Below are positions 34,734 to 47,169 of a stretch of 64,000 bases of DNA, one piece after another. Source of the DNA: Mytilus edulis. Its lineage: Eukaryota > Mollusca > Bivalvia > Mytilida > Mytilidae. Position 1 is the stretch's first letter; each line of letters opens with the position of its first letter. The position numbers and the translations under genes are program-made. The notes beneath the pieces were generated by a model. The model searched no databases and had not been told where the DNA came from. It saw only the letters and a program-made list of their open reading frames with translations. Location: the NCBI RefSeq assembly GCF_963676685.1, contig NC_092357.1, positions 69,530,971 to 69,594,970 of the forward strand, in the 5' to 3' direction.

Positions 34734-35428
34734 CAAGGTTGCAATAACTTGTGTCCTAATACACAGTCTATGGAAGAAGCGATTCGATACAAACTTTTCT
34801 TATATCAATGAGCGATATTTTCCTATATCAACGAGTTGCATTGTGGGAAATTTCAGACGAATGTTAGCATTTGTACGAAGAAAGGCAGATTTCTCGGCAT
34901 AAAGTAATGACTCTTTTCTTAAAACAGGGTGACATTTAACACGACATACGGTGTATAATTTCCATGAATTATTTTATGTGATAACAAGCAAGGTGTATTT
35001 AAACGAGAAAATTGAATTGTTGAATGAATGAAACATAAATGCACGATTTATCATTTGTAGATGTACACATTCTATAAATATCATGTAGCAAATTCAGTGG
35101 AATGCAATTGAGATGAATTCAATTGTCTGCTATGCCAAAATCACCTATAAGTCCAAGATACTGCTATATTTTATTTTCTCTAATTCTATGGGAATCTATA
35201 CCTTTCCGAACCAATTGTATAAAAAAAATTAATCAACGTGTGGTTGCCGGTGATCTCAGAAGATAATTGGCTGAGTCAAAGGGTCATAGCCTTTCTCGGC
35301 TCCCTGAATTAATAAAAATGTTCCAACAGGTGTTTATGAAATTGACAACTTCATGGAAAGTGGAAGGCACTCGAAGGGGATTTTGGTTTAGAAAAGAAGA
35401 AAAAATATCTTTTAATCATTAGAGAAAC
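34734..35428. other. Non-coding stretch, nothing recognised
   Basis: AT-rich sequence right of the piggyBac target site. Note a 'tagactgt.../...acagtcta' relation: 'acacagtctatggaagaagc' near 34760 is mirrored by 'cgcttcttccatagactg' near 37785. Confidence 0.45.
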
Positions 35429-35588
35429 AGATTATTACATAGTAATGCGTGGATTATCTGATTTATCCAATCTCGATAGTTAAATTATCAATTTTAAAGT
35501 CCTCGCCGAGGCTCGGACTTTAAAACGGATAATTTAACTATCTCAATTGGATAAATCCGATAATCCACTTCTATCAATGTAATAATCT
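35429..35588. repeat. Palindromic element, about 160 bp
   Basis: Arms share 'ggattatc', 'gatttatcca' and 'tagttaaattatc', with the tip 'gtcctcgccgaggctcggac'. Confidence 0.85.
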
Positions 35589-36734
35589 ATATATATCAAT
35601 GCGATATTTGTCTTATATCATAGCGATGATTTTTTTAATATAAAAAATTTATGAATGCGATACTTTTCTAATATAACTGCTATAGTTTTCTAATATAAAA
35701 TACGATGACACGTCACAATGCATGTCAAGAAAACTGCAAACACAATTCACAAACTTAGATCATGACCGGTTTAATGTTTTAGTATCAATATCACTAAAAT
35801 TTCGTAACTGTAAAAAAAAATTAACGCTTACATGAACTTATCATTTCGAAAATGTTGCTTGACCCCATTGATAGTTGAAAGTGTTAACAACCTGTTCAGT
35901 CTATTGTTTTCAATCACATGGTTTAACCGACTAATTTTATTTGAAGTGATGATGCAAAGGGGGAATTTAAATGCGGTTGCAAATAGTCTACCGACCTATT
36001 ATATTTTAATTTACTGGTCACACTGCTATAGCCTATCCACCTTGGTAATATCGAAATAGACAAAAAATATCATTACTTAAAAGAAACATTCAAACAATCC
36101 AATCCAATACAGCTTAAAATTACAATGAATATTCAAATGGTAAAATAAATAATCCAAACAAATTAAAATGTACAAATGCTGATGTCCCGAACTTTGAAGA
36201 TACCAACTGAGGTAACCTCAGACTATAAATTGGACAAATTCAGATACAACGAAAATCAAAAATCTTGTCAAACAGAAAATGTATTTATTATTAACATAGA
36301 AAAAAAAATTTGAGAAGGAAAACAGTTCTTTTTGGATATCAAAGACTTTTCCCGTTGGTAAATCGATATCTCTATGAACATAATCAGCTCGCCGTGTGGA
36401 CGCTCTTTTATATCGCGATGACCGTGAGGGCATTCCGATGTATTGTTGCCACAGAGATTTGACTTTCGTTTTTGACTAGTAATCGATCGAAACAAATACG
36501 CGAACATTTCTTAGTGCAAAATAACAATCCGTATCGCTTGTAATAAATTCATTTTTTCAATGAGTACCAAAAAAAAAAATTGTTAAGAATACAAATAAAT
36601 AAGATGTAAATGTCTTTTGACGTTAGAAATGAGTATAATATATCTTTTCTATATTTATAAATTTAGATCTTTCAGTTGGAGGTTTGGAAAGCAGTTATTT
36701 ATAAGGGGAAATTTTAAAGATTTATAGATATAAG
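35589..36734. other. Non-coding stretch, nothing recognised
   Basis: Short frames only. 'cgatatttgtcttatatca'-like phrases recur loosely but no defined unit was established. Confidence 0.45.
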
Positions 36735-36845
36735 AAGATGGCGAAAGAGTTCGAATGAGACAACTTTCCATCAAAGTAAAAATTTGTTTAAAGTAAACCA
36801 TTATAGATCAAAGTAGGGTCTAAACACGGAGCCTTGGCTCACAAC
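36735..36845 (-). repeat. Decayed dispersed repeat family A
   Basis: 'aagaagatggcg', 'aatgagacaactttcca' and 'aacacggagccttggctcac' keep the order of family A in complement. Confidence 0.5.
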
Positions 36846-37148
36846 GAACACCACGCTATATAGGAACAAAAACATTACATTAAAGAAAGTCTTCCATGCG
36901 TGCGTTGCGAGGATATCGGATATATATTATTTTGGTGCGTTCATTATAAAATTTGCTAAATGTTTATATATATATGTGAACAATCATTTTGATACTTAAC
37001 TATTTGATTACGACATTGTTTATTAACCCCTTATTTGATTAGCTTTGCTTCCAAAACCAATAAAGAAATTTATAAGATGTTACCAAAAACAATTTAAATT
37101 TAAGCAATTGTCTTAAAATTGCTTATTTACATACAATACTACTAAGAA

Positions 37149-37372
37149 GTAAAATCACAAAAATACTGATCTCTAAGGAAAATTCAAAACAGAAAGTCCC
37201 TTATCAAATGGTAAAATCAAATGATAAAACACACCAAACGAATGGATAACAACTGTCATATTTCGGACTCGGTACTGGCATTTTCAAATTTTGAAAATGG
37301 TGGATTGAACCTGGTTTTATAGCGCTTAACCTCTCACGTGTATGACAGTCTCATCAAATTCTGTCATATTTA
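37149..37372 (-). repeat. Dispersed repeat family B, inverted copy
   Basis: 'caccaaacgaatggataac', 'gaaaatggtggattgaacc' and 'ctctcacgtgtatgacag' are complements of the blocks at 43225-43465. Confidence 0.75.
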
Positions 37373-37879
37373 CAACGATGCGTGAACAAAACAGACATAA
37401 TAGGTGAAATTGTCAAAATATGGGTACAGCAGTCTAATATTTTAAATACTAATAAGTACTAATATTGATATAACAAAAACACCGCTATGATATTTTAAAA
37501 GTATCGCATTGATATAAGAAATAATAGCATTTGTATATTTATGTATATAAGAAAAACACAGCACTTCAAATTTTACACGGACATAAAATTTAGCTTCTAA
37601 CTAACTTCTGAATGTATATTTAGACTCAATTGTAGTTTATATTTGAACAATAAGTTTTAAAGTTAGTATTTTCTTAATTATTCGTTGCCGAAAACAACAT
37701 TTTCCGCATGGAATGTCTGCATATTTATAATTGATATTAGACATTATCGCTATGTGATATAAGAAAAGTTTTTTCCGATACGCTTCTTCCATAGACTGAT
37801 ACACTATTATGAACAAATATATGTTTAAATTAATTGCGGTTCAAATTGGCGAAATTTACTTTCAACCAAATGGTATCAT

Positions 37880-38013
37880 CAGAGGCGGATTTAGGGGGGC
37901 AGGGGGCTCAGCCCCCCCCCCCTTTTGAGAAAAAAAATTGGTTGCTTATATAGGGAATCACTAAAGCATGAAGAAATCGGGCCCCCTCTTAGGCAGCCAG
38001 TGGGCCCCCACTG
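37880..38013. mobile_element. ggcggat-type MITE with C/G-rich inner ends
   Basis: 'cagaggcggatttagggggg' to 'tgggcccccactg', sharing 'tatatagggaatcact' with 8300-8420. Confidence 0.5.
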
Positions 38014-39240
38014 ATCATATTATATATTTGATTAAGACAATTCATAATCTGCTGAGATTCGTTTTCTGGTTTACAGTTTTGTCGAGACTTTGACATAATT
38101 ATGCCGCCAAAGCGCGACATAGCGATCCTAAATTTCGTCGGCGGCGTCAATATTTAGGTTCAGTATGTTGTTCCACTTTTTTTTTTAAATAACAATAACC
38201 TTGCCAAACCTTTGTGAAATTTTACGGAAGTTGAACATAATCTGTTTATGGTAACAAGAGTAAACTTACTGAGAGCATAATATTGAAGTTTGTGTTCCCG
38301 TGTTTTACGGACAAAATTAACAGGACTTTAAGTTATAGTCTTGGGTTTACATTTTTTACATAACAATTTCTTTGTCAAAAGTCATCGAATTATATGAAAC
38401 TTCAGCAGAATCCGAACATTTTTACATTTTTTTGTCTGAAGCAAAGGTTTGAAAGTCAAATAGTTTATTCATTTTTCTGTATTATACTGATAGACTGGCT
38501 TTTTTAAAATTATAAATGCAACATCCTTCATAGATAGTCATGAAATTTGGACCGAAACTTATATTCCAGATCAAATGACTAAAGAAAACTTTTGAACGTT
38601 TTAGACTGATAAATGGATTCTCTTTTTGCGGGGAAAATCCCTGACAAAAAAAACAGGGTTCCACAGAACACTTTACGATATCTAATATTGCACCCGAACA
38701 TCTCTGAAGATTAATGATTACATGTACATTTACGAAATTTGGACATTAAAAGGTGTTTTTGTGGGTTAAGTACTTTACCCCCACAGCTCTTTTTAAACAT
38801 ATTTTATAAATATAATGGTTTTGACATTTTCTCTGAATCAAAGGACCATTATATTTCAAATTATCAAACATAACAAATAAACCATTTAGATTCTAAAGTA
38901 TTTTGCTACCGATGAGTTTTTAGTGACAGGAATGGTATTCATTATCGATAACTCGTTCGATTCCGGGGGCTTCGCTTCCTAGCTAGCTTTAATCCACTAG
39001 CAGCAATTGTTTGACATGGACCCGTTTGGGATCCTCGGAACCCTCGCCAAGGTTCGGGCGTACACGTAAAAATGACCTAGCTACGCCATTGTGATTTATT
39101 ATTAAAAGAAGCTTTCAGCCTCTCAAAATCTCTACATGATGAACAGAAAAAGAGCTGGTATACCAGTATTCAAACTTTATTTAAATACTTTAGCATCAAT
39201 AAAAATTATGCACTTAATTTAAAGACGAAGTTAAACAAGA
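38014..39240. other. Non-coding stretch, nothing recognised
   Basis: AT-rich with short frames up to 60 codons; no repeat unit or domain noticed. Confidence 0.45.
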
Positions 39241-39297
39241 GGCTGTCACAACGACAGCAAACCGGATTTATTAACATTTATTTGTGTCCTGGCAATA

Positions 39298-39910
39298 TCA
39301 CAAGAACCATAACTGATGAATGCTGAAAGTGAAAATCGTCAATATCAAATTTGACCTCCATTTTGTAGTCAGTATCAACATATTAAAATTTGAAAAGCTC
39401 AGATTGAATGGTTCATTAGTAAATACACGGACACGACTGGAAACACCATTTTTCAATCTTTCCAGAACCATAACTCCTGAACGGTAAAAGTCAAAATCGT
39501 CATTATTGAACTTGACCTCCATTTTGTCATCAGTAACAATATATTAAAATTTGGGAAGCTTTGGTAGAACAGTTCATGCGTAAATGCATGGACACGACTG
39601 GAAACTCCATTTTTCAAACTTTCAAGAACCATAACTCCTGAACCGTAAAAGTCAAAATCGTCATTATTGAACTTGACCTCCATTTTGTCATCGGTAACAA
39701 CATATTAAAATTTGGGAAGCTTTGGTAGAACAGTTCATGCGTAAATGCACGGACACGACTGGAAACTCCATTTTTCAATCTTTCAAGAACCATAACTCCT
39801 GAACGGTAAAAGTCAAAATCGCCATTATTGAACTTGACCTTCATTTAGTTGTCAGTAACAACATATTAAAATTTTAAAAGCTTTGGTTGAACGGTTCATG
39901 AGTTAATGCA
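39298..39910 (-). repeat. 161-bp tandem repeat, about 3.8 copies
   Basis: 'accataactcctgaac', 'gtcattattgaacttgacct' and 'acacgactggaaac' recur every 161 bp. The minus-strand frames starting MEVKFNNDDFDFY or MKVKFNN repeat at the same spacing, but 161 is not a multiple of 3, so no continuous protein results. The array sits between 'aaaccggattta' (39258) and 'aaatccggttaa' (40009), possible outer inverted ends. Confidence 0.85.
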
Positions 39911-40094
39911 CGGACAACATTTGATTGCCGCCCGCCCGCCCGACAGCCCGGCCGCCCGCCGTACATCCCCAAATCAATAACCGACATTTTTGTCACAAAA
40001 ATCCGGTTAAAAACTATTTATGCAAAAAGATGCAATCAAAATATGATTTAATATGGCAAACTGAGCTTAATAATGATTTCAGAGGCAATAAACT

Positions 40095-40380
40095 ATATGG
40101 TAACAAGCATTTTTGCGCCTGTTCCAAGTCAGGAGTCTCTGGCCTTTGTTAGTCTTGTATTACTTAAACTTTTAGTTTCTTGTGTACAATTTGGAGTTTA
40201 GTATGGTGTTCATTATCACTGAACCAGTATATATTTGTTTAGGGGCCAGCTGAAGAACGCCTCCGGGTGCGAGAATTTCTCGTTGGATTTAAGACCTCAG
40301 TTTGGTGACCTTCTGCTGTTGTCTGCTCTATGGTCGGGTTGTTGTCTCTTTAGCACATTCCCCATTTCCATTCTCAATTT
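40095..40380 (+). repeat. 3' fragment of the RT element
   Basis: 'aagtcaggagtctctggcc', 'ggggccagctgaag' and 'ccatttccattctcaatttt' follow the same order as 50600-50880 behind RT copy 2. Confidence 0.75.
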
Positions 40381-40814
40381 TGTTAGAACTTATAGACTTT
40401 TTAAAAGCAGATTTTGCTTAGAAAATTACCTTTTGCAGGAAAATTTTAGATATAGAAACTACTTATCGAAATTCCGTATCAGTGCTCACGATTTAGAGAT
40501 TGAGAATCTGACAGTGTCAGATCGTATCTGTAAATTGTGTGGTACTGAGGTTGAGGATGAAATTCATTTTCTTCTTCAGTGCCACAAACTTTCAAATATT
40601 CGTTTCAACTTTTTTAAATAATTTAAAACAACGATTTAACAATTTTAGTGATTTAGGTATTAAATCACAATTTATTTGGCTAATGTCCTCTGAAGATATT
40701 TCCATACTCCAGAAACTCGGAGAATTATTGGAAAATTTATCCTCATATAGGAAAGGTAGGTACGATACCCATAAGTCACTACACCAAGTACGTGACAAAT
40801 ACACACGCGTATAA
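40381..40814 (+). pseudogene. LINE ORF2 C-terminal fragment, frameshifted
   Basis: SKFRISAHDLEIE is followed by CKLCGTEVEDEIHFLLQC (C-x2-C-x9-H-x4-C), the same zinc-knuckle pattern as the fragment at 27447. A frameshift near 40600 moves the rest (FIWLMSSEDI...YRKGRYDTHK) into another frame. 5' truncated; non-functional. Confidence 0.7.
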
Positions 40815-41104
40815 ATTTATTATGAAAGCCGGAACTATAGTACCATTTATCCTACTTGAGCCCAGTTCCCTTAAATGATACTAGAACACACCCGCGAAAT
40901 CGCGGGCATTCAGAGCGTGGTTGAAAGTATGTAAAGTGTTGTAGGAAGAATTTTGTAAAATATTTAATGACTTGAGAATGTTTAGGAAAAGTATCAAAAG
41001 TCCTAGGTACTTGGGGACAGGAAAAAGTTGTTTGTATCCCTCCTCCTATTTCCAAAATTCCCAATTTTTGGTTTTCTATTTATTTCATTATTAACATACA
41101 TTTA

Positions 41105-41375
41105 GTATATTATGAACATTCAAGGCAGGAGCCTGTAATTCTGTGGTTGTCGTTTGTTTATGTGTTATATATTTGTTTTTTGTACACACATAAGGCCGTT
41201 AGTTTTCTCATTTGAATTGTTTTACATTGTCATTTCGTGGCCTTTTATATCTGACTGTGGGTATTGACTTTGCTCATTGCTGAAGGCCGTAAGGTGACCT
41301 ATAGTTGTTAATTTCGGTGTCATTTTGGTCTCTTATGGAGAGCTGTCTCATTGGCAATCATACCACATTTTTTTT
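41105..41375 (+). repeat. Dispersed repeat family A, long copy
   Basis: The longest copy: starts near 'aaggcaggagcctgtaattc', passes 'gaaggccgtaaggtgaccta' and ends 'caatcataccacat' with a T tract. Confidence 0.75.
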
Positions 41376-41379
41376 TTTG

Positions 41380-41904
41380 TAATCAATGAATTTATGTAAA
41401 GGATTTAAAGACTGGAGAATTTCAGAAAAGGTATGAAAAGTCATATGTACTTTGGGACAGGACAATTGTTTTATCTAGCCCGGCTCCTCCTTTTCCCCCC
41501 CAAAAATGTTCTCTATTAATTTTAATAACACATGAATAATTTTAGCGCTTAACTGTATATTATGAACATTCATAAAGGGGGTGGTGGTGTCGTAGGGTTC
41601 CTGATCCCGATATCCCGGGCTTACATGTACAAACATGAAATCCCGAGGTCCCGAATTTAATAAGAATTAAATATCCCGTCATCCCGAAATTCCGATCTTA
41701 AAAGCACCCGATCCCGACGTCCCGAAAAGGTCCTGCCCCCCTCTCATTCATTACTATAAAGTGTATTTTGTTTTTACTTTTAATTCTCAGTTTAATAATC
41801 GATCCACGGCGGTCATTGATATATTTTATTAACAAACTTACTACAATATGTATAGAAATGCCCATGCTTTATAAAAGGAAAATTTCGACATCTGGTCATT
41901 ATTG
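41380..41904. other. Non-coding stretch with short ATCCCGA-rich patch
   Basis: 41590-41740 repeats 'tcccga' and 'tcccg' many times ('gatcccgatatcccgg', 'gatcccgacgtcccg'). Otherwise nothing was recognised. Confidence 0.45.
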
Positions 41905-42010
41905 CTGCAGCCAGTCATTACGAGATCTCAGTCATGCATTACGAAATCTCAGTCATGCATTACGGCGAAATCACACCCGTGCATTACGAAATCACAGTCA
42001 TGCATTATGA
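41905..42010 (+). repeat. cattacgaaatc short tandem repeat
   Basis: About four units of 22-27 bp containing 'cagtcatgcattacgaaatc'. Confidence 0.7.
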
Positions 42011-42621
42011 ACAGATGAAACGGGACATCGATTAAATCAAAATGTTGTTTTATTTCTTTAAATAAGTGTGACATTTTTTTATTCTTTTTTAAACTTAATA
42101 TCATAAAAACAAGTTTAAATGATGTTCATTGACATTGTTTTGTAACGACTTAAAACGGAAATATTTCACAGCCTTTTTCGAGTACGACTTCCGATTATTA
42201 TCACTGTTTCATTTCCGTTGTTCAATCCTCAGAATGCAGACTTTAAATAGTTAAACTGTCTGATTTATTCTTCCCAGCTACTTTTTATTTGCTAGATGAA
42301 ATGATATTAAATAGCATAAAATTAAGTACTTGGATGAGAAATCAGAATTTACATCTGACAGTCACAATGACAATGTTGACTAAAATTCCATGCGAAAAGA
42401 CAAGTTGAAGTTCAGCTATGAAATTCCTGTATCTTCTTCACGGTAAGTTTCTTACTCTTTGTTTAATCGAAGAATTAAAACCATTTTTAAAAAAGAAATG
42501 TTATGAAACGGGCTTTTCTGTACTGGTCCTGTTGTAGTGTGTGGATAGCTGTATAATTTTGTATCCGAGACTCGAAGACTGTTCTTCTTGAATGAAGTTG
42601 CCTTTATAGTTGGTTAATAAA

Positions 42622-42801
42622 AGTATCAATATATGGACTTTTTCATATTGGCCCTGTAACATGCCCTTGATATTAATAATGGCCTCGGACAGTTGTAATG
42701 GCCCTCGGCGTTGCCTCAGGGCCATTACAACCATCCTTGGCCATTATTAACACCTCGGGCATGTTACAGGGCCAATATGAAAAAGTCCATACATTAATAC
42801 T
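42622..42801. repeat. Palindromic element, about 180 bp
   Basis: Arms share 'ggactttttcatattggcc' and 'ctgtaacatgcc', with the tip 'ggccctcggcgttgcctcag'. Confidence 0.88.
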
Positions 42802-43224
42802 ATAATACAGACCATCTCTATCTAATAAACTCTGTGACCGCCGTGGATAGTTAACTTGAAAATGATATCAGACAGAAAATACTCTTTATTTGTAGTATAT
42901 GTATGTTCAAGGTATACCAAAAAACGCAAACCGATAGTCTAATATGACTTAAAATTTCGTCCAATGACGGAAACATATCCGGACGCCTTTTTTCTCGTTT
43001 TTCTCCCAAAATAACTCAATCTGAATAACCATATGAATGGATGACAAATATGACTATCCAATATAAAGAAAAGCAAAATGAGAATGTTAAGTTTGATGTA
43101 TGCCTTTTTGTGCTACTTTGTTACATTTGTTGTTTATGTAGTGATATTAAGATGATAACACAATATTGACTGTTGTACCCCTATTTTTGACATTTTTACT
43201 CTTTGAATATGTTTGTTTTGTTCA

Positions 43225-43465
43225 TGCATCGTTGACAATGTAATGGAATTTGATGCGACTGTCATACAAGTGAGAGGTTTAGCTAGCTATAAAACCAGGT
43301 TCAATCCACCATTTTCTACATGTATTAGAAAATGCCTGTACCAAGTCAGGAATATGACAGTTGTTATCCATTCGTTTGATGTGTTTGGACTTTTGATTTT
43401 GCCTTTTGATTTTTGATTTTCCTTTTTGAATTTTCCTCGGAGTTCAGTATTTTTGTGTTTTTACT
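43225..43465 (+). repeat. Dispersed repeat family B, most complete copy
   Basis: 'gcgactgtcatacaagtgag', 'ctagctataaaaccagg', 'aatgcctgtaccaagtcagg' and 'cctcggagttcagtattttt'. Confidence 0.75.
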
Positions 43466-43597
43466 TTTTATCCACTGTACCTATAGGACATAGATGCATG
43501 ATGATTGATTTATTGTGGAAGGAAAAGAAGCGACACCCAAAATGAGGTCTTCTCGTTTAATAGTATAGATATAGATATAGTAATGCCTAGTGACCCC

Positions 43598-44456
43598 CAG
43601 GGCCGTAACTACATTGAGGCAAATGATGCAAATGCCTCATGTTAGAAATCCCCCCCACCCCCACCCCCCAAAATAAAACTGAAACAAAAGATTGTCTTCA
43701 TATCAAATTGTTTTTCACGCAAGTTCTCTTCACTCCTTGTTGCCGCCCCTGCATGTTTTTTTTTGGTTATCCATGTTTCTATTTTCCTTTGAGTTTGTAC
43801 TTCTGTGTCCCGGGTTTGTCTTTTGTTCATTTATTGTCCTACTTTATGACTATAGTCTAAGTGTTGATTTTCATTTGTAAATGTGGTTTTGCAATGTTGC
43901 ATGTCCACCGATGTCCAGACATTGTGCGAGAAAATATGTTTAGAATATACGATGCTACTGGACACAAAAAAAATGGTCCTTTCTGCATGGATAATTGATA
44001 TCAAAGAATACAAAATAGTGGGTTTTTTTGTAAATAAAACTAGATAGCTGACATGGTTTGAATTAAAGTAAGGTCACATATTACCCGGTATCAAATAATT
44101 GGAGAAAAAAACCAACAAGGTATTGCCATATATGACCTTTTACATTGAAGGGTTAAACTTGCATTAAGTCGTGTTGAGAAAATAAAGGAATATGGAGTAC
44201 ACTTTCAGAGGACCTAATCGCACACAAAGTCAATGCATAGAAAAATACAAATGATCAATAGTCAAAGTTTTTGTTCCTGTTCTTCATCTTGATAATTAAT
44301 GGAGGGTCTTCAACAATACTTTGAGAGAATCATTTATACCGGCATAAAACAAGGTGACAGTATTGCACGATTTTGCGTTATTTTTCTAAGAGCTTCGCCA
44401 AAAATCTCGGCAAATATATTTTGCCTCACTATCAAAAGAGGCTAGTTACGGCCCTG
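43598..44456. mobile_element. hAT-like non-autonomous element, 859 bp
   Basis: Perfect 13-bp TIR CAGGGCCGTAACT / AGTTACGGCCCTG with subterminal 'ttgaggca' and 'tgcctca'. The flanks 'gacccc' and 'gaccccc' suggest an imperfect C-rich target duplication. CAGGGCCG ends are typical of hAT. No transposase. Confidence 0.72.
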
Positions 44457-44522
44457 GACCCCCCTTTTTGACCTAGTTATATTATTAAACACTACATGCT
44501 TGTTGTATTCTTCTTAACATCG

Positions 44523-46720
44523 TTCAAGACCGAGAGTTAAAATCATTCCTCAGTAAAGGGCCTAAATATCGTCCCCCGTCAACTATTAATTGGAATGAGT
44601 GTCGTAATATCATCCACGACTCACTCCATACTTACTGTATGAAATGGATAAAACGGGAAAAAGCTGACAAAAAATCTTTGGACTCTTTTTTTTAATTCAG
44701 TAATGAAGATAGTTGATATACGTATTCAACATTTTAAAGAACATTTTACTATTAACAATAACCACAATAAACCTATTTCTCGTATCAAACATAAACTAAA
44801 AGAACTAGCCAAGAAATTTGTTTTTGTCCAGGCAGATAAAGCTGCTAATAATATTATTATTGTTTGACGTAAATTTTACATTGAGGTTCTGAAAAAAGAA
44901 ATCACCAATTCACCAACATTACAACTGACTCCATTTTCAGAAAACGACATCTGTAACAAACATAAACTTTTAGCTACCGTTTTACAAGCAGAGCCAAATA
45001 CAATGAAAGTCCCAACTATGTATTGGCTTCCGAAGCTACACAAAACACCTTACAAATATAGATTTATTTCGTCTTCAAGCCATTGTTCCACTACTAAATT
45101 GTCTATTCTTCTTACCAGCACACTTGGTACCATTAAAAACCTGATTATAAATTATTCATTCACTTTATATATATAAAGGCCTTCGAAAATAGTGGAATTG
45201 ATTACTTTTGGAGTGTCAAGAACTCGTTGGAAGTACTTGATAAATTGCATGCTTATATTGGTGATTTTGAATCTGTTCAAAGTTTTGATTTTTCTACCCT
45301 GTATAACACATTGCCTCAAATTCTCATTAAGAAAAAAATCACACACCTAATTAAATGGGCATTTAAAAATTCAGAATGTGAATATATATGTTCAAATCTT
45401 TTAGGTCATTTTTTAGTAGCAATAAACAAAAAAAACTATGTCAATTGGACCTGCTTTGATACTATATATGCCCTTGAATTTTTACTAGATAACATTTTTG
45501 TTCGCTTTGGGGATTCCGTATATCGTCAGATTATCGGAATTCCAATGGGGACTAACTGTGCACCACTTATTGCGGACCTGTTTTTGTATTTCTATGAGTT
45601 ACAATTTATGACAAAAATAAGCAAAGACCCATCGAAACAACATCTGATAAACAAATTTAATAATACTTTTAGATATTTGGATGATATTTTGGCTCTCAAT
45701 AATGACGACTTCAGTATGTATATTAAAGAAATTTATCCTGTTGAACTTACTTTAAATAAAGCTAATACTAACAATGACCACTGCCCTTTCCTCGATCTTG
45801 ATAGCTATATCACTAACGGAAAGCTGAATACTAAAATTTATGATAAAAGAGATAATTTTTCATTTCCTATCGTTAATTATCCATTTTTAGATGGTGACGT
45901 TCCCTTGTCACCATCTTACGGTGTTTATATATCTCAACTTGTACGATTCGCTCGTGTATGTAACAATGTTTTAGATTTTAACGAGAGAAATTTATGTATT
46001 ACTGAAAAATTATTACACCAGGGTTTTCGATATCACAAACTAGTCAAAACATTTACTAAATTTTATCATCGGTATAAGGACATCATTCGTAAATATAGCT
46101 CAACATGCAGACTTCTTATACGTTCAGGTATTTCACATCCAATCTTTTATGGAATTATTCTTTATAAAGCACAAAGGTGTCAATATTCACCTCAAAAACT
46201 AACAAAACCTTTGAATAGACTTATTAAGAAGGGATATAAGTTACGATACTGTTGTAGTTACGATACTGTTGTCAGGTTAAAGATTGCATATTTTGGCGTT
46301 AATATTTATTCACTTATAGGGTCTTTGCATCGGAACTAAACACATTTATTCAAAAACCAGTTGTTGGCATGACACGGGTTATGTTCTTCTCATATACGTT
46401 ATGATGGTATGATACTAAACCCCTAACGGGAAGGATTGTGCCTGATGTTCATATGATGAAATCATAATCTTTCAGTCAGTTTAATTGAAGTCTGGAGCTG
46501 GCATGTCAGTTAACTGCTAGTAGTCTGTTGTTATTTATGTATTATTGTCATTTTGTTTATTTTCTTTGGTTACATCAAGGATTTGTATACAAATCCTTGG
46601 TTACATCTTCTGACATCAGACTCGGACTTCTCTTGAACTGAATTTTAATGTGCGTATTGTTATGCGTTTACTTTTCTACATTGGCTAGAGTGTCGTGGGC
46701 CTCAATCCTTTTTGTTGTCT
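44523..46720 (+). pseudogene. Reverse transcriptase element copy 1 (Penelope-like, tentative)
   Basis: The longest open part is 45227-46339 (370 codons). It shows an SFDFSTLYNTLP motif, IPMGTNCAPLIADLFLYFYE, the catalytic YLDD in FRYLDDILALNN, and a C-terminal DKRDNFSFPIVNYPFL block. Upstream pieces in the same family order run from 44523 (LPKLHKTPYKYRF near 45030) but contain a TGA at 44865-44867 in NNIIIV-stop-RK and an AT insertion near 45155-45178. About 380 bp of 3' region follows the stop. No GIY-YIG nuclease was seen. Family placement is from overall pattern and remains tentative. Confidence 0.72.
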
Positions 46721-47090
46721 GGGGGGACTATGGGATTGAAGTCACGCTTGTTTCAACCTGTTCCTCAGTTATCAAAAAAAAAAATAACGGCATGTTTTGC
46801 TAACTTGCTTCCAACTGTCCATTCTAATAGAAGAAAATCAATTTCTTTGTAACTTTTCTTATGCAATGGTAAACAATTGCTCTTTCGGGTAGGCTACACA
46901 TTGTTTGGAAGACCAATGACAGTGGGTTAAGACGTCCATGTTTCTTGATATTTTGTGGCAGTAATATGTGCAAATCATTTTTTTTATTTTGAAGGCGCCG
47001 GCTAAATAGAAAATTTGCTATTTTGCCGGTGCCGGTAAAACATGTAAAATAGTCACTGCCTTTTTTTAAAAGTGGAGAGAGTTGATAAAA
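46721..47090. other. Short stretch, no gene called
   Basis: A 126-codon minus-strand frame (47204-46824) has no recognised domain. Its first third overlaps the inverted flank repeat, so I do not call it a gene. Confidence 0.4.
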
Positions 47091-47116
47091 ATAGTTGGCC
47101 GATTTGGTGTGCAGAT

Positions 47117-47169
47117 GGCAGTTAGGTCCGCTGCTGTATGCCCTGAGGTAATCGGTGCCCTCAGGTAAT
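47117..47169 (+). repeat. Left member of a 15-kb-spaced inverted repeat
   Basis: 53 bp including 'ggcagttaggtccgctgctg' and 'ctgaggtaatcggtgccc' match the complement of 62133-62185 without visible mismatch. It contains two units of GGTAATCGGTGCCCTCA type. Confidence 0.88.

Noticed and set aside
41768-42010. 80-codon + frame ending in HALRN-type repeats
   Set aside because: Explained by the cattacgaaatc short tandem repeat.
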